From the NCBI GenBank assembly GCA_037126765.1, contig JBBCBC010000016.1, positions 11,086,728 through 11,150,727 on the forward strand: a stretch of DNA of 64,000 bases. The letters are read 5' to 3'. Position numbers and translations under genes: made by a program. Shown one piece after another: positions 44,438-56,811 of this stretch. Source of the DNA: Stenogyne calaminthoides. Its lineage: Eukaryota; Streptophyta; Magnoliopsida; Lamiales; Lamiaceae. The notes under the pieces were generated by a model, which saw only the letters and a list, made by a program, of their open reading frames with translations, was not told the origin of the DNA and did no database searches. Position 1 is the first letter of the stretch, and each line of letters opens with the position of its first letter.

Positions 44438-45059
44438 TTGAGAGATTTTGAAGATTTAGGGCTTAGGTTTTCTGGGCAAAGGGATTTATTTTGCAGAGGA
44501 TTTTGGGAACGAAGGGTTTGATAAATTTTGGCTTGAAATGGCTTCTTGGGGAATAAATAGTTTCGAGATCGTGGGAATTCACGTTGGTTAGGTGAAAAGC
44601 AACGGTTGAGATTAATCTCCGATTAATCGGGTATGCGAACAGTCGATCTCCGAAAAGTAAGCCGCCAAAATATCCTCATTGGTCATTAATGTAACAGAGC
44701 ATTAAATGACTATTGACCTTCTTTGGAATTTCAAACGATCCCGCCCAAAAACATTCCTTAGGTGTTTTGTATTTATTGCAAATGATTACTGAGTTTTACT
44801 TAAACAATAAATGAGTCGCATGAGTTATTACTTCTTCAGACTAATTTCTCTCTATCAGTCTTCTTCGAGTAATCGACCTTGATAAAATGTCAAGATAATA
44901 ATCGACATTGAAAAGGGTTCAAGATGACTTCGAAATCTTGACCTTCAAGAATCTGAAGTTTTCGAGACTCGCCTCAAGATTTCCATTTTATCCCGAGTTT
45001 TCAAGAGAATTTCGAGAAAACTTCATGAATCTGAAAACCTTCAATTTTTCAGATTTACT
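44438..45059 (-). other. E2 spacer between RNase H tail and post-pol ORF
   Basis: No coding potential. It equals the E3 spacer (26651-27572) in position. It contains ATCTTGA/TCAAGAT-like words and a region upstream of the ORF start that could act as a leader. Confidence 0.45.
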
Positions 45060-45242
45060 CTATACACCTGGATCTAACATCCCTAATTCAACTGAAAGTT
45101 CCTGAAATCTTGATTCAGCCAAAGCTTTAGTCAAGATATCAGCTCTCTGCTTATCAGTATGAATTTTCTCCATTCTTATGTCCTTTTTCAATATGATCTC
45201 TGATGAAGTTCCTTCTTCAACTTGATTTCTCTTGAAGTCCAT
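45060..45242 (-). pseudogene. E2 remnant of Copia RNase H C terminus
   Basis: The minus-strand frame ends with KIHTDKQRADILTKALAESR, the hallmark C terminus of Copia RNase H, almost identical to E3 (KIHTDKQRADILTKPLAE). Only about 60 residues remain, marking the right edge of the internal deletion that removed integrase and RT. Confidence 0.88.
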
Positions 45243-45330
45243 GAAGGAAATTCATCTTCCAACAATGACATCTCAGAACTTCTTTCAACAGGGCTAATGA
45301 TATCTTCATCGATTCCAAAGGTGCCCTTTT

Positions 45331-46986
45331 TCATTTTTTCCGAAAAAGCAGATTAGATCTGTGGGTACCCATTTGGTGTAGGGTCCTATCCGTTAGTTTC
45401 AGACCTTTAGGAATCCAAATCTGCCTGACAACTCTAATCACTTTAGAGTGGCTAATTTGTCTTCCATAAACATCAACATACACATTTACTACTCTGGGTG
45501 CCTTAGCAGTCTTCTGTGTATGTGTGCTAGCTTTAGCATGAACATGGGCTTTTGAATTTTTCTTTGGTTCGGGCCTTTTGTTCATTTGCTTTGGCTTGTG
45601 TACCGGGTCTAAATCTTTGTTGACTCGGGTTTGGATAACCTTTACCCTTAGGCAAGTGGGGTTCGGGTTGTGCATCTTTGAAATTTGGGTCTTTCAAGAT
45701 ATCTTCGAGGACTTGGTCTCTTTAGTTGAGAATATCTGGCCGAAAGTGTTTCTCTTCCGAAGATTCCCGATGGTTCGGTGTAGATCCTTTTAGGTTTGCA
45801 TTCTTAGCCCGAGGCTTTGAAGTACTTGTTCGAATTTTTCAATCCCGAGTGCTCGGGTTTTCTAGCCTTCACCGAGGTTTGGGCTTTCCTACACGATCAT
45901 TAGGTTTTTTTGAAACCATGGGTCCTTTTCCTTGTCTACAACCTTGGGCATTTCTTCGGTTTGAAGTGTGGGTGCCAGCTGGTTTTACAAAGATTGTCTT
46001 CTTGCTACTTGATGCAAAGATTGAGATGACCTTGTGAGGTTCCCCTCGAATGTATCCCAATCTAGATTTTATAGTGGCAGATCTCTGGTAACTCAATTTC
46101 ATCTATTAGTTTAGATGCAATATTCAATAGAGTTAACTTCTTCTGTGCACTATCCTCACAATTCTGTAGAGTTTCATGCTTCTCAGAGAGGTCATTGAAC
46201 TTAGTTCTGATCAGCTGAATTTCTTCAGTGGATTTCTCTAGCTTTTCGGTCATTATCAACTTCTCTTTCTCTGAGAGTTGTACTTTCGTAACATCCAGTT
46301 CATCAAGAGCTCCATTAATTGAGAAGTGATCTCGGTTTTGCTAGAGTCTTTCCATTTTAGATTTTCAACCTTGGTTCCTTATTACGCTCTTGAGTTTTTT
46401 TTTTTAGATTCTTGTAAAACAACATAGTCCTTCATTAGACTCTCAAAAGAATCCATCAGGTCAAAATGACTGTTTAAAGTTGAACTTGACAACTCTTGTG
46501 CTAGTGTAGGAGCAACAACAGAGATAGAAGAACTTACCTCCCTACTGACCATGAGAGCGAGATGTCATCATTTGTCACTTTTCGAAAGCACATTTCTACT
46601 GAGGAGCTGGAACTTTCTTCAGACTCCTTTTCTTCTTTAGCAATCTCAACAAGTGTATCCCATATTTCCTTTGAATTCTCACAATGAGAGATCTTCCTCA
46701 TAACACCATCATCAATAGTGCTATAGATTGTATCTTTGGCAATATAGTCAAGATTTACTAACTTTCTCTGATCAGGAGTAAGTTGATCATCTGACTTTGG
46801 CAATTCAGTCCTGGAATCATTTCTCTCATCTTCTGTAACTCTGGGATTCACAATATTGAATTGGAATGGTCCTTTAGTAACCACTCTCCACATTCTTTCA
46901 TGCTTAGAATACAAATGAGCCTGCATTCTTAATTTCCACAAATCATATTTCTCAACTGAGAACATTGTAAGCTTCGTAGAAGGCAT
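45331..46986 (-). pseudogene. E2 Copia gag and gag-pol linker (broken)
   Basis: Gag starts at 46986 (MPSTKLTMFSVEKYDLWKLR), about 190 bp after the 5' LTR, with the UBN2-like core (YSKHERMWRVV, NSKEIWDTLVEIAKEEKESE). After frame breaks it continues as a coiled-coil-like segment (EKHETLQNCEDSAQKKL, about 46259-46062). Then come VISIFASSSKKTIFVKPAGT (about 46037-45969) and RQIWIPKGLK (about 45420-45400), a gag-pol linker typical of related Copia elements. No CCHC knuckle is obvious. It is inactive. Confidence 0.75.
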
Positions 46987-47166
46987 GATGTCTGAGATGT
47001 ATAAAATTTCAGCAATTATTTATGTTTAGAAAACCACGGGAGTCTAAGCAATATAGACTTTGGTCAACAAGGCTAGTGGTCAAGTGAACCACTGCAGAGA
47101 CGGGGTTTTAAAAATTTGGATCAGTCCAGGTGATCACTTTTCAAATTAGTGATCTTTTGAACTCCC

Positions 47167-47178
47167 GCTCTGATACCA
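47167..47178 (-). other. E2 primer-binding site (initiator tRNA-Met type)
   Basis: The minus strand reads TGGTATCAGAGC, a perfect match to the standard Copia binding site, directly after the 5' LTR. Confidence 0.9.
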
Positions 47179-47180
47179 CT

Positions 47181-49345
47181 TCTTGGTCCCGGTGCAAACG
47201 AGTCTTACACGTGTATGGGGGGGAATACACGTGTTCAGTGTTTTTAAAAGTTTTTCTTACTGAGGTCAGCTTGGGTCAGGTTGTCCTGATGAGTTGGTCT
47301 TGAGAAGCACAAGTCACTCTGAGTCAAAGTCTACTGAGACAGTGATCCTGAGCTGCTTTCAGAAACCTCAAATAATCCCAACTGAGTCCTGAGTTTCAGA
47401 GATCCTGAGTTTGCTTGGATCAGATAACTAACTTACTGAACCCTCAGAAGAGTAAGTTCAGTTTGGTAACTATCTGTTCTAGCTACTCAGATGTGCGGAA
47501 TGGTTGGCCCTTTAGATTATACTCGTTTTAAGCTTTGCTGAAAACCTTCCTTTAATGGAATAGTGATTAGGCTGTGATTCAATTATATGCAACTTCCAGT
47601 GGATTGATTCCAACTGAAATCTCAGTGAAAATATGCTTTCAGATTTAAGTCAATGCAACAGTTAAGCACAGATAAAGAAAGCAATAAACAACACAACAAT
47701 TTATAGTGGTTCAGAGACTCAAGCTCCTACGTCCACTCTCTCTGATCCTCAGAGAAATTCACTAATCATTTCCTGAGCTTTCTGACTACCTCGCGTAGTT
47801 TACTTACTCAACTCGGCCCTGAGCTTTCTGACTACTCCACGTAGTTTACTTACTCAACCCGACCTTGAGCTTTCTGACTACCTCCGTAGTTTACTTACTC
47901 AAACACAAACAAGCTTTCAGACTACCTCTGTAGCTTACTAACTTCTCCTCTAGAGCTTTCTGACTACTCCGCGTAGTTTACTAACTCTTTACAACTCTTC
48001 TCACCAACAAACACACTCCAACTACCTTCTCAAGGGTTTGGGGTTTCTCGGTTGGTTTCCAACTAGGATGAGATATCCTTTACAATGAAGCACAATGCAA
48101 AGGCTAGGATATCTCGACTAAGCTTCGGATATATCTTATCAAGCTAGGCTTAGTTTAGTGAGCACTCTTCAATATAAAAGCACTTGGGAAATTCTAAGTT
48201 TTTCTAGTGCTTTAACTTTGCGATAATAAGTTTGAGCTTCTTGAGTTGCTTATAAATTTCCCGTAGCCTTACAATGTAGAGGGTCACAAGTATTTATAGG
48301 CATACACCAAGGTTACTCTTGAAAACTATCCGTCGGAGAAATAACTTCGTGAGTTTCCTCTTATGGTGTGTGAGGAATGACTATATTTAGGGTTTGAAAC
48401 TCCCTAACAAGTTTTAGGCAATAGCCTTTCATGTAGCCGGTCTTCACTTTTTGCAGTCTGGAACTTTTGTACATCTGACATCTTTTTCAGCGACCTGTCA
48501 CTGTCAGTGTCAGTATGGTATTATGTTGTCTTCCTCTTTTTGACTTTTGTCTCCAGTTAAAGGTAGACACCTTCAACGGCTCTTTTGGTTACAAACTCTG
48601 AGTTGATATAACCTTAACAACACTCTGATTTAGTTCCTTTTGTCTGCATTTGAATGTCTTGGAAAATATCTATTCTTCTAAGGAATCGCGATCTTCTCAG
48701 TATTGCATCCTTCAGATAGATATGTTCAGTGCCTCGGAACATTCAGGTTTATACTGAGCATTCAGTACATTAATGAGTCTTGATAATTCTTGTGCCTTGA
48801 TATTCTTGATCTTGATTCTTGATCTTACATCTTCTGCGTCTTGAGTCTTACGAGTCTTGAGGGTCTTGAGTCTTGAGTCTTACGAGTCTTGTGGTCTTAC
48901 GAGTCTTGATGATATCTTGAGTCTTCATCTTTGAGTCTTGATTTTCGATTTCATCGAGTCTTGATATCTCGATTTCACTTGAGTCTTGATTCTCGATTTC
49001 ACACCGAAGTCTTGATTCTCGATTTCACATCGAAGTCTTCATATTCTCGCCAGACCGAGTCTTGATTCTCGATTTCACATCGAAGTCTTGATTCTCGGCC
49101 AGATCGAGTCTTTAAACTTAGTTTCATACTGAAACTACAATTTCTTCAGAAACATACTGAGTCTTCAGAATCTTCAGATCCTAATATGATCTATATCTGC
49201 TGACTATACATTTTGCAGATATCATCCTGAATACTCTAAAACTGAATCCTGACTCAACTATCAAGATTATCCTGAACATGTCATACTCAGGGGTTTTTGG
49301 GATCTAATCAAAATCATATATCTTTATTAAATTCATCTCCCAACA
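47181..49345 (-). mobile_element. E2 5' LTR (2,165 bp)
   Basis: It matches 38242-40421 almost base for base over its first 1.6 kb and last 0.2 kb. The first dinucleotide is TC instead of TG. Between about 48776 and 49120 it differs in a systematic way: CTTCAG becomes CTTGA and CTGAG becomes CGAG or ACGAG. Confidence 0.9.
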
Positions 49346-49350
49346 GAGCT

Positions 49351-50787
49351 TATCGAACCACCCAATGGGGTCAAACCTATTAGTTGCAAATGGGTATACA
49401 AGAGAAAGAGAGGATCGAACAGTAAGGTTGAGAGCTTCAAGGCTAGGCTTGTGGCAAAAGGATATACTCAGAAAGAAGGGATCGATTATGAGGAAACCTT
49501 TTCTCCTGTAGCTATGCTTAAGTCTATCTGCATTCTTCTGTCGATAGTTGCGCATCTTGATTTCGAAATCTGGCAAATGGATGTCAAGACAACATTCTTT
49601 AACGGAAGTCTTGAGGAATAAATCTATATGCGCCAACCTGAAGGTTTCATTGCGAAAGGCAAAGAACATCTGGTATGCAAACTAAAGAAATCCATTTATG
49701 GACTTAAGCAAGCATCCCGGGCTTGGAACCAATATTTTGATCAAGTAATTAAAACCTATGGTTTCAATCAAAATGAGTTCGAGAGTTGTGTGTATAAAAA
49801 GTGTGATGGAACTGCATTGGTATTCTTAGTACTATACGTAGACGACATTCTTCTCATCGGGAATGATGTAAAAGTGTTGTCAGGCGTGAGGGTGTCGCTG
49901 TCAAATCAGTTTGACATGAAGGACTTGGGAGAAGCCGGTCATATCTTAGGGACCAAGATCACTCGAGATCAGAAGAAAAGAATGATCGGTTTATCCCAAG
50001 CTTCATACATAGACACTATTTTGAAGCGATTCAACATGCAGGATTCAAAGAAAGGTTTCTTACCTTTCAGGCATGGAATCCATCTGTCGAAAGAAATGTG
50101 TCCAAAGATACAAAATGAGATAGATGACATGAATGACATTCCATATGCATCAGCAGTTGGAAGACTCACGTATGAAATGTTGTGCACGAGACCAGATATT
50201 TGCTTTGTCGTTGGCATGGTAGCAAGATATCAGAGTAATCCGGGAAAAGAGCACTGGACGACTATTAAAAATATTCTTAAATACCTGAAAGGAACTCAGG
50301 ATAGAATGTTGATTTATCAGTCGGACAATCTTTTCCCAATCGGATACACGGACTCGATTTCCAATCAGATACAAACTCCAGAAAATCTACCTTGGGAAGT
50401 GTGTTCTGTCTAGGAGGTGCAGCTGTAATATGGAGAAGCGTAAAGCAGGAATGCATCGTCGATTCTACCATGGAAGCCGAATATGTAGTTGCTTGCGAAG
50501 CGGCGAAAGAGGCGGTATGGCTCAAGAACTTCTTAGTGGACTTGGATGTAGTTCCGAATTTGCCCAATACCATCACGGTTTACTGTGATAATGCCGGAGC
50601 AGTTGCAAATTCAAGGGAACAAAGAGCCTACAAAACCAGCAAACACATTGAAAGAAAATATCATCTTATACGAGAAATCGTTAAGAGAGGAGATATAGAG
50701 GTGGCAAAGATCGCATCGAAAGATAACCTAGCAGATCCATTCACAAAAGGTCTACCTCAGAAAACATGCATTGCCAATCTGCTTTGA
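49351..50787 (+). pseudogene. E5 Copia reverse transcriptase and RNase H
   Basis: It continues the E5 pol after E2: VKPISCKWVYKRKRG, KARLVAKGYTQ, DYEETFSPVA and QMDVKTTFFNGSLEE, then a stop (49621), KSIYGLKQASRAWNQYFDQ, the catalytic LYVDDILLIGND and FDMKDLGEAGHILGTKI. RNase H has STMEAEYVVACEAAKEAVWL, YCDNAGAVANS, KHIERKYHLIRE and DPFTKGLP. A frameshift near 50365 and the stop at 49621 disable it. Confidence 0.92.
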
Positions 50788-50887
50788 GTATAAGTGAGAG
50801 AAATGTATTAGGTTAGTGTAGGTGATATGTAGATGTCATATAGAACACGAGACTAGCTGTATGGTATACTTAAAAGTAGACTTTGAG

Positions 50888-50901
50888 TATAAGTGGGAGA
50901 T
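50888..50901 (+). other. E5 polypurine tract
   Basis: TATAAGTGGGAGAT directly precedes the LTR start TGTTGGGG, a typical Copia 3' polypurine tract. A similar CTTTGAGTATAAGTGAGAGA copy lies 100 bp upstream (50782-50801). Confidence 0.8.
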
Positions 50902-51722
50902 TGTTGGGGTTATACGTGAAAGTATGCTTTTACGTAATAACGAACTAATGTAACTCTTATTTACTGAATATAAATGTTTCATCACTGTTGCTTTAAATAT
51001 AAATGAATGTTAATTATTTATTGCAAACCGTTCAAATATTAGTACATCATTACATTGTAGTTAATGTGGTGATACCCGATCACAAAAGATCACATTAATA
51101 GTTCCTTGTAAATAAAAGTACAACTTCACAACCTAGATGGAATTGAACACTCCATTGGTAGAGGTTGAAGTGCAAAGCTCAGATTGACTTGTCTTGACCA
51201 AGAGATTGCACTAGCACATTATGATGTGCTGAAGAGGACCTACAGAGAGGATAAATTCTTCCGTACTGACTTAAGGGATGAAGAGCTAGACCTCAGTTGT
51301 TATTGATTTCTTAACCTCTCTCACTTAAATAGAATTGCATGTAATTGATACTTATTGCTTTGATCTGTGTTGGGTTTAGAGTCAAACAGTGATTCTATAC
51401 TTTGCATTTTGGGCAATATTATTAATTATATGACAATCGCTAAGATTTAATAATGAGCAACGTGTGCAAGCAAGTCTTGTGTGATTTGTCCCCTTGGTGG
51501 GCTCAGATGTTTTGTCATACCAAATCTTACAAGTGAAAATTTATTTCCGGTATGGATATTAATGTTGAGCTGTCTTTACTCAAAGAACAAAAGATATTAA
51601 TTAATATAAAGCTTTTCAGTGGCTTAATTAATTAATGGACCAAATAATCTTAAACATGAAAAATAATAACAAGGAGCCATGTTGTCGTAATATGGATTAA
51701 GATGGATAGTTCAATATTAATT
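50902..51722 (+). mobile_element. E5 3' LTR (left part, cut by E4)
   Basis: It starts TGTTGGGGTTATACG right after the polypurine tract and runs about 820 bp, to where the E4 LTR begins at 51723. No CA end is seen, so E4 either inserted into this LTR or removed its end. Confidence 0.7.
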
Positions 51723-54174
51723 TGTTGGAATTTAGAGGCACGTAAACATGTAATATATGCGCAGCGGAAATAAACAGTTCGCCAACAACGAACAATTAAT
51801 TGCATAATTAAATACGAGGAAACGTAAACAAAATTCTTACAGCAATTCGTACACGTATTCCTCAACTATGGTATCCACGTAACAGTCGTTTACTAATTTG
51901 CACAAATCTGCCAGCATTGAATCCCCGAGATGAATTTGCTAGGAAAATTCTAACTTAGAGATTTTATGGAGAAAATATGAACTCACGTATTATAAATTCC
52001 CAAGAGCTCATATATATAGGAGAGGCTCAGCTTAAATCTTAAGCTAACCTTTATTAGGAAAAATCCCAATAAAATAAATCTCTTAGATTTATTTCCCACA
52101 TATAAAATCTCTACGAATTTAATTCCATGTATATCAAATCTCAACGGATTTGATTCCATATATATTAAATCCTATAATAATAATATTCCATATATTATTA
52201 TTGGAAATTCTATTTAATTAAATCTAATTTAATTAAATAGTAATAATAATTAATTCTAAATATAATTATTATTATATTCTCCATAAATTAAATATTAATA
52301 TCCAATATAAAATTTAATCAACCAACTATAATTAGTAAACAACAGTTACTTGTTGTGTGACCCATAGACCCTCATATATTGAGCGATTAGTCAAACTAAT
52401 GGTCTTAATTGAACCCTAGACAATAAATCAGACATTCTCAATATATGAGGTACGTTGCGAGGAAATGTGCAACTACCTGTAACTGAAACATGGGCTATTG
52501 CGATTTCCTCCTTTCATTCGCGAATACTCTATTAAGTCTTGAACATGATTAAGTGTCTATTCAAATAATTTAATTATATTGTCTCTAATCACTAATTGAT
52601 CATGTATGTCACACTTAGCCACAAAGTCTAAGTTAACGTGCATCGGCCGATGACTTAGATCCAATTATGATGAGAAGATGAGTATTCTCTCTAAATCCAC
52701 ATTGAGGAATGAATCATATTCTTGGCTCAACTACCACGCACATGCACTTCGTGATGAACCCAATCCAAGCCATATCTACCCATAGACGGGTGCAAGCGTC
52801 GGTCATGGTCAAAGTTCATCACTGTACACATGTCGTGCGTATTGACCTCAAGTCAAAGGAGTATCGCATCGCTCCCACTAACCGAGACACCTGTAGACAC
52901 ATATATGAAAATACATCAAACGGTTTCTCGGATGGGTATACCAATACCCTCTAAGGTATTTGTGCATCTATCATGAGATACCTAGTATCTCGTAGTAGTG
53001 AGATCTTACTACACTCTCTAAGAGTATGATGCAGATCGCACACCAATCTCCATTGCATCATCAATATCCCATTCTTGATGATCCTTGATCGGGGCTATTT
53101 GAGAATCATGCTTAAGTCATCTGAGTTCTCACAACCTCAATAACAGCAATGACTCATGGGAACACTTGCATGAATAAATGCAAACAATCAAACATAATAT
53201 TTAAACATGTGTATTGCCATACATTAATATTAAATGAACTATAATATTAAATCAAACTGAATATCATCTAGTATTATGTCCTTACAATAGATTGTCTCTA
53301 GGACACTAACACTAACATAATTTTATAGTGGAGTAAATTAATATTATTGGACTTGAATAATATTTTGGCTTAATATTAAACGTTCATAGCCCATTGGATG
53401 TTCAATCTTAATTCTCCTAAAGTCCCCTCAAATAGCCCAATATAAGTCCAATTAATGAAAATGAGTAGAAAATATTATTGCCTATTTTTCGTTGAAATTT
53501 TTCGAAAATTATGGGACAAGAAAGGGGAAAGATTTTCTTGAAAAGATTTTTATGGAAAAAGATAAGTATTCATGCAATACAAGATTATCCCATAAATTCA
53601 AAAAATATAATCTTGCCTTCTTGTGCATTGTTTTTTTCGAAAAAATAGGAGATAAGGGAAGAAAAATATTTTGTGATTAATATGGAAAATGGAATATAAG
53701 AGATATTTTCAAGATTGTATCTTGAGAAGATACAAAGAAATTTTCCATATCCCTTCTAGGGCACAAATTTTCGCCCCCTACCTCTCTATAAATAGGGGAT
53801 GAATTTGTCATCCCCAAAATAATTCTATGTATTGGAAAAATTAGAAATCCACAAAGGTGGTGCAATAATTTTTTATTTTCTCCTTTATTAAAATCGTTCG
53901 TGAGAATCCACCAGATTACGTTCGTCGACGTGGGACATATTTGAGAAGGCTCTTTGGGTTGATCCACCGTCTCAACGATTGTCACTTCAAGAGTTATGTA
54001 ATTTCGTAACTCCTTGATTCCGCATGCTTAAGATTTACGTGAATTACGTGTATGCATGTTGTTGTTGTTTATTTAATTATGTTGTTGAATTAATTAAGAA
54101 TTGATTCATGCTAGTAATTAATTGATTAATGTAAATATACCCCGAATAGATCCGGGCACCCGAATTTCCCAACA
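51723..54174 (-). mobile_element. E4 3' LTR (2,452 bp)
   Basis: It begins TGTTGGAATTTAGAGGC and ends GAATTTCCCAACA. The first 300 bp match the LTR fragment at 56487-56811 (CACGTAAACA-GTAATA and ATGCGCAGCGGAAATAAA stretches). It contains AT-rich blocks and a CCCATAGACGGGTGCAAGC-type unique stretch, with no gene. Confidence 0.8.
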
Positions 54175-54542
54175 TAGCCGACATCTGAACAGATCTCTCA
54201 TCACTTCATAAATCTCGAAACGAGATTCAGAATCAAAGAGGTCCTTCAGATGCTTGAGCATCTCTCCATCTTCCCATGCTGCCTTTGCAACTCGGGAATC
54301 ATGTCGAGCAACATAACACACTGAGCCTGTGAAGCATCCTCTTGGTGCTTCTTCTGAGCTGCAGCGTCAAATGCTTCAGCCTCTCTAGTACCAGCCTCAG
54401 GGGTAACAGGGATTGGCATGTCCAACACGTACTCAATCGTTTCTTGCCTAAGCACCAAACACACGTTTCGGTGCCAGTCGAGAAAATTTGGCCCAGCCAA
54501 TTTGTTCATTTCCAAAATGCTTCTCAGTAATAAGTTATTCAT
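54175..54542 (-). pseudogene. E4 Copia gag fragment
   Basis: The minus-strand frame from 54542 (MNNLLLRSILEMNKLAGPNF) shows the UBN2-like gag start (LDWHRNVCLVLRQETIEYVL, SQAQCVMLLDMIPELQRQH). After a frameshift near 54300 it continues with LKDLFDSESRFEIYEVMRDL, then runs straight into the 3' LTR at 54174. Knuckle, protease, integrase, RT, RNase H and polypurine tract are all missing, so a single large deletion joined gag to the LTR. Confidence 0.83.
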
Positions 54543-56471
54543 TTCAATAAGCCTAGAGAAATAAAATAAAACGGGAATTAAAACACACAATTCCCATGAT
54601 CAATATTCAGCAATCAAAATAAACACGGCCTTTAAAATTTATTTTGTTTCCATTATTTTCACATACTTAACGACCTCATCGGAAAAGTACGAATTTATAT
54701 CAAATATAAATTGTAATGGACTAGGATCCACATTACTACTATCATAATTCCAGCGAGGGCTGATCATTACAATAACATAACTGGTAGGTCTCCAAACCAA
54801 TTACCAAAATGCAATTTCTAGTTTATCGAACCTAGTTCGATTGGTGTCCCTTAACTTTTTTCCCTGCGAGGGCTGGCGAAACAAAATTAATTTGGTTTAC
54901 AACCATCAAACGGCGACATTACATGTCCCTATAAAAGTCCTGTTAGATGTAGATCCGAGCAAAAGACGAGGGTTTTAAATACTCATTGGAACGAAATCTC
55001 TGGTTTACCTTTAATTTTGATGGAAGACATCTTATCAAATTAAAGAGAAAATCCTATTTTAGTGAGGAACATTTTAAAGGCGGGGTATTAATTGCTTAAT
55101 AGAGATCCAAAATGTTAATCTACATCACATTTGAGCAATTATTGGGCGCCCCCTACCCAAACATGATTTCATACAAATTAACACTTATATGAGCGCCGTC
55201 TACTCAAATATTAATACGGTCCGACAATTATTAGGCGCCGCCTGCCCAAACAGTTATAAAACGGACTATAAAATGCGTTAATGTATTTAAACAAATAAGT
55301 TAACCAAGTGGGATTTCAATAATCATTAAAATTATTAAACACAATTTCAAAATCCAATTTTAATATGTTTAACCAATTTTAACCAATTATCAAAAGTAAT
55401 TAATCCAATTAATTATTATTAAAAGTTCAACTTTAATTTTATTTTAAAAACAATTTTTAATTATTTATTGTTTAGGGGGCTCAGGTGCAAATTTCAAAAT
55501 TGCACGGGAGGGCCTGTCCCAAATTAAATTTGCAGAACAGCCCTTCAACATCATCACCCATCCAAATCAGATCCAATCTGAAGAGTTTAGACCAATCCAA
55601 ATTCCCAAACCCATCAATTGTTCATCAACCACAGTTTTAATTCAGAATTAATCCAATTAACCCATCATAAAAAATAAACTGTAATCAATCGAAAAAAACA
55701 GAAGGCAACAGAGTCGATGAAGTAGGACGCGGGTCAGCGCGGCACGTGCTCAACACGGCCGCCAACGGAGATGCTTTCGCTGAACCAGAACGAGCCTAAA
55801 ACGCTCGGGGTCCGACGAAACGCCACCGTGATGGAAGGCTGCCAAGATAGGTCGCCCCGTGTCATGCGAGCACGTGCGATTCATCACCCCCGCTCCTAGC
55901 ACACGTGCGTCATCTCCGTCAATCAAAATCGTCATCGAAGGGGCAGGGAATCAGTCGGCGTAAGAACCCATAGCCGCGCGGAAACGACACTCGTCCCAGC
56001 CGAAGGGAGAAAAATGCACCACAACCACCAGATGGGGTGAATCGAAATGAGAACGAAAGAGCGCTGCCGTCGATCGAAAAACCCAGAAGACGTAGTGCCG
56101 CCGATTTTTGTCCATTCCGCCACAAGCCGCGTCGCGCATCCACGCGATCGATGCGAGGCACGGCGCCTAGCGCTAGCCTAGGGCGGCGCCGCAGGATGCC
56201 TTAGCGCGGTCGAGTAGCAAGTGGGATAGGCGGCGAATGCGACGGTTTTCATAGGAAATCCTAGAATTTGGTGATAACGAAGTGGGCGAGAAAGACAAGA
56301 GCCAAAAAGGGAAAATATGCAACATATATGCCCAACCACATAAACAAGTGCACACACGCACCAAATAAGCAATATAGCCCTGCGGTCAATCTAATTGACC
56401 GTACGAGTTTGATTTATAAAAAAAAAATTACAAATCAATCAATTAGCAATTAAAATTAAATCAAGAGTCTG
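54543..56471 (-). other. E4 untranslated leader, unusually long
   Basis: About 1.9 kb separates the primer-binding site from gag. It is AT-rich near gag and strongly GC-rich at 55715-56200, where several overlapping frames are open without recognisable motifs. Three degenerate copies of a GGCGCC-containing motif (TATTGGGCGCCCCCTACCC type) occur at about 55136-55170, 55190-55215 and 55225-55257. I see no gene. Confidence 0.5.
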
Positions 56472-56486
56472 GAGCTCTGATATCAC
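56472..56486 (-). other. E4 primer-binding site
   Basis: The minus strand reads GTGATATCAGAGCTC after the LTR end, close to the initiator tRNA-Met type TGGTATCAGAGC with one substitution. Confidence 0.75.
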
Positions 56487-56811
56487 TGTTGGAATGTAGA
56501 GGCACGTAAACACGTAATACATGCGCAGCGGAAATAAATAGTTCACCAACAACGAACAATTAATTGCATAATACGATTATGTTAAACATAAAGAGAATCC
56601 TTACAGTAATTCGTAGACAGATTTCTCAACTATAGTGTCCACGTAATCCCCGTTCACAGACTTCCTCAGATTCGCCAGCATTGAATCCCGAGACGAATTT
56701 GCTAGGAAAATTCTAACTCTAGATTTTATTGAGAAATTAGGTTTCTTGTGTTAATAATGAATCCCGAGGATGTCATATATATATAGGGGAAGCCCAACTT
56801 AAAGATTAAAC
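56487..56811 (-). mobile_element. E4 5' LTR, inner end only (cut by G2)
   Basis: It begins TGTTGGAATGTAGAGGC and matches the start of the LTR at 51723. It is interrupted after 325 bp by the G2 LTR at 56812. The remainder should lie beyond the window. Confidence 0.82.

Larger units (their letters stand above)
38242..49345 (-). mobile_element. E2: 11.1-kb Copia derivative lacking most of pol
   Basis: A complete insertion with two LTRs (38242-40421 and 47181-49345) and perfect GAGCT duplications (38237-38241 and 49346-49350). On the minus strand the order is 5' LTR, primer-binding site, gag (46986 to about 45330), a short RNase H tail (45242-45060), a spacer, a long post-pol ORF (44437-40890), the polypurine tract and the 3' LTR. 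Integrase, RT and most of RNase H are missing, so any movement needed help from another element. The LTRs are nearly identical except for one patch (48776-49120). E2 split the E5 RT coding region. Confidence 0.92.

Noticed and set aside
55750..56372. Cluster of minus-strand frames in GC-rich DNA as a host gene
   Set aside because: Several overlapping frames are open because of base composition. None has a recognisable domain, and they lie in the E4 leader.
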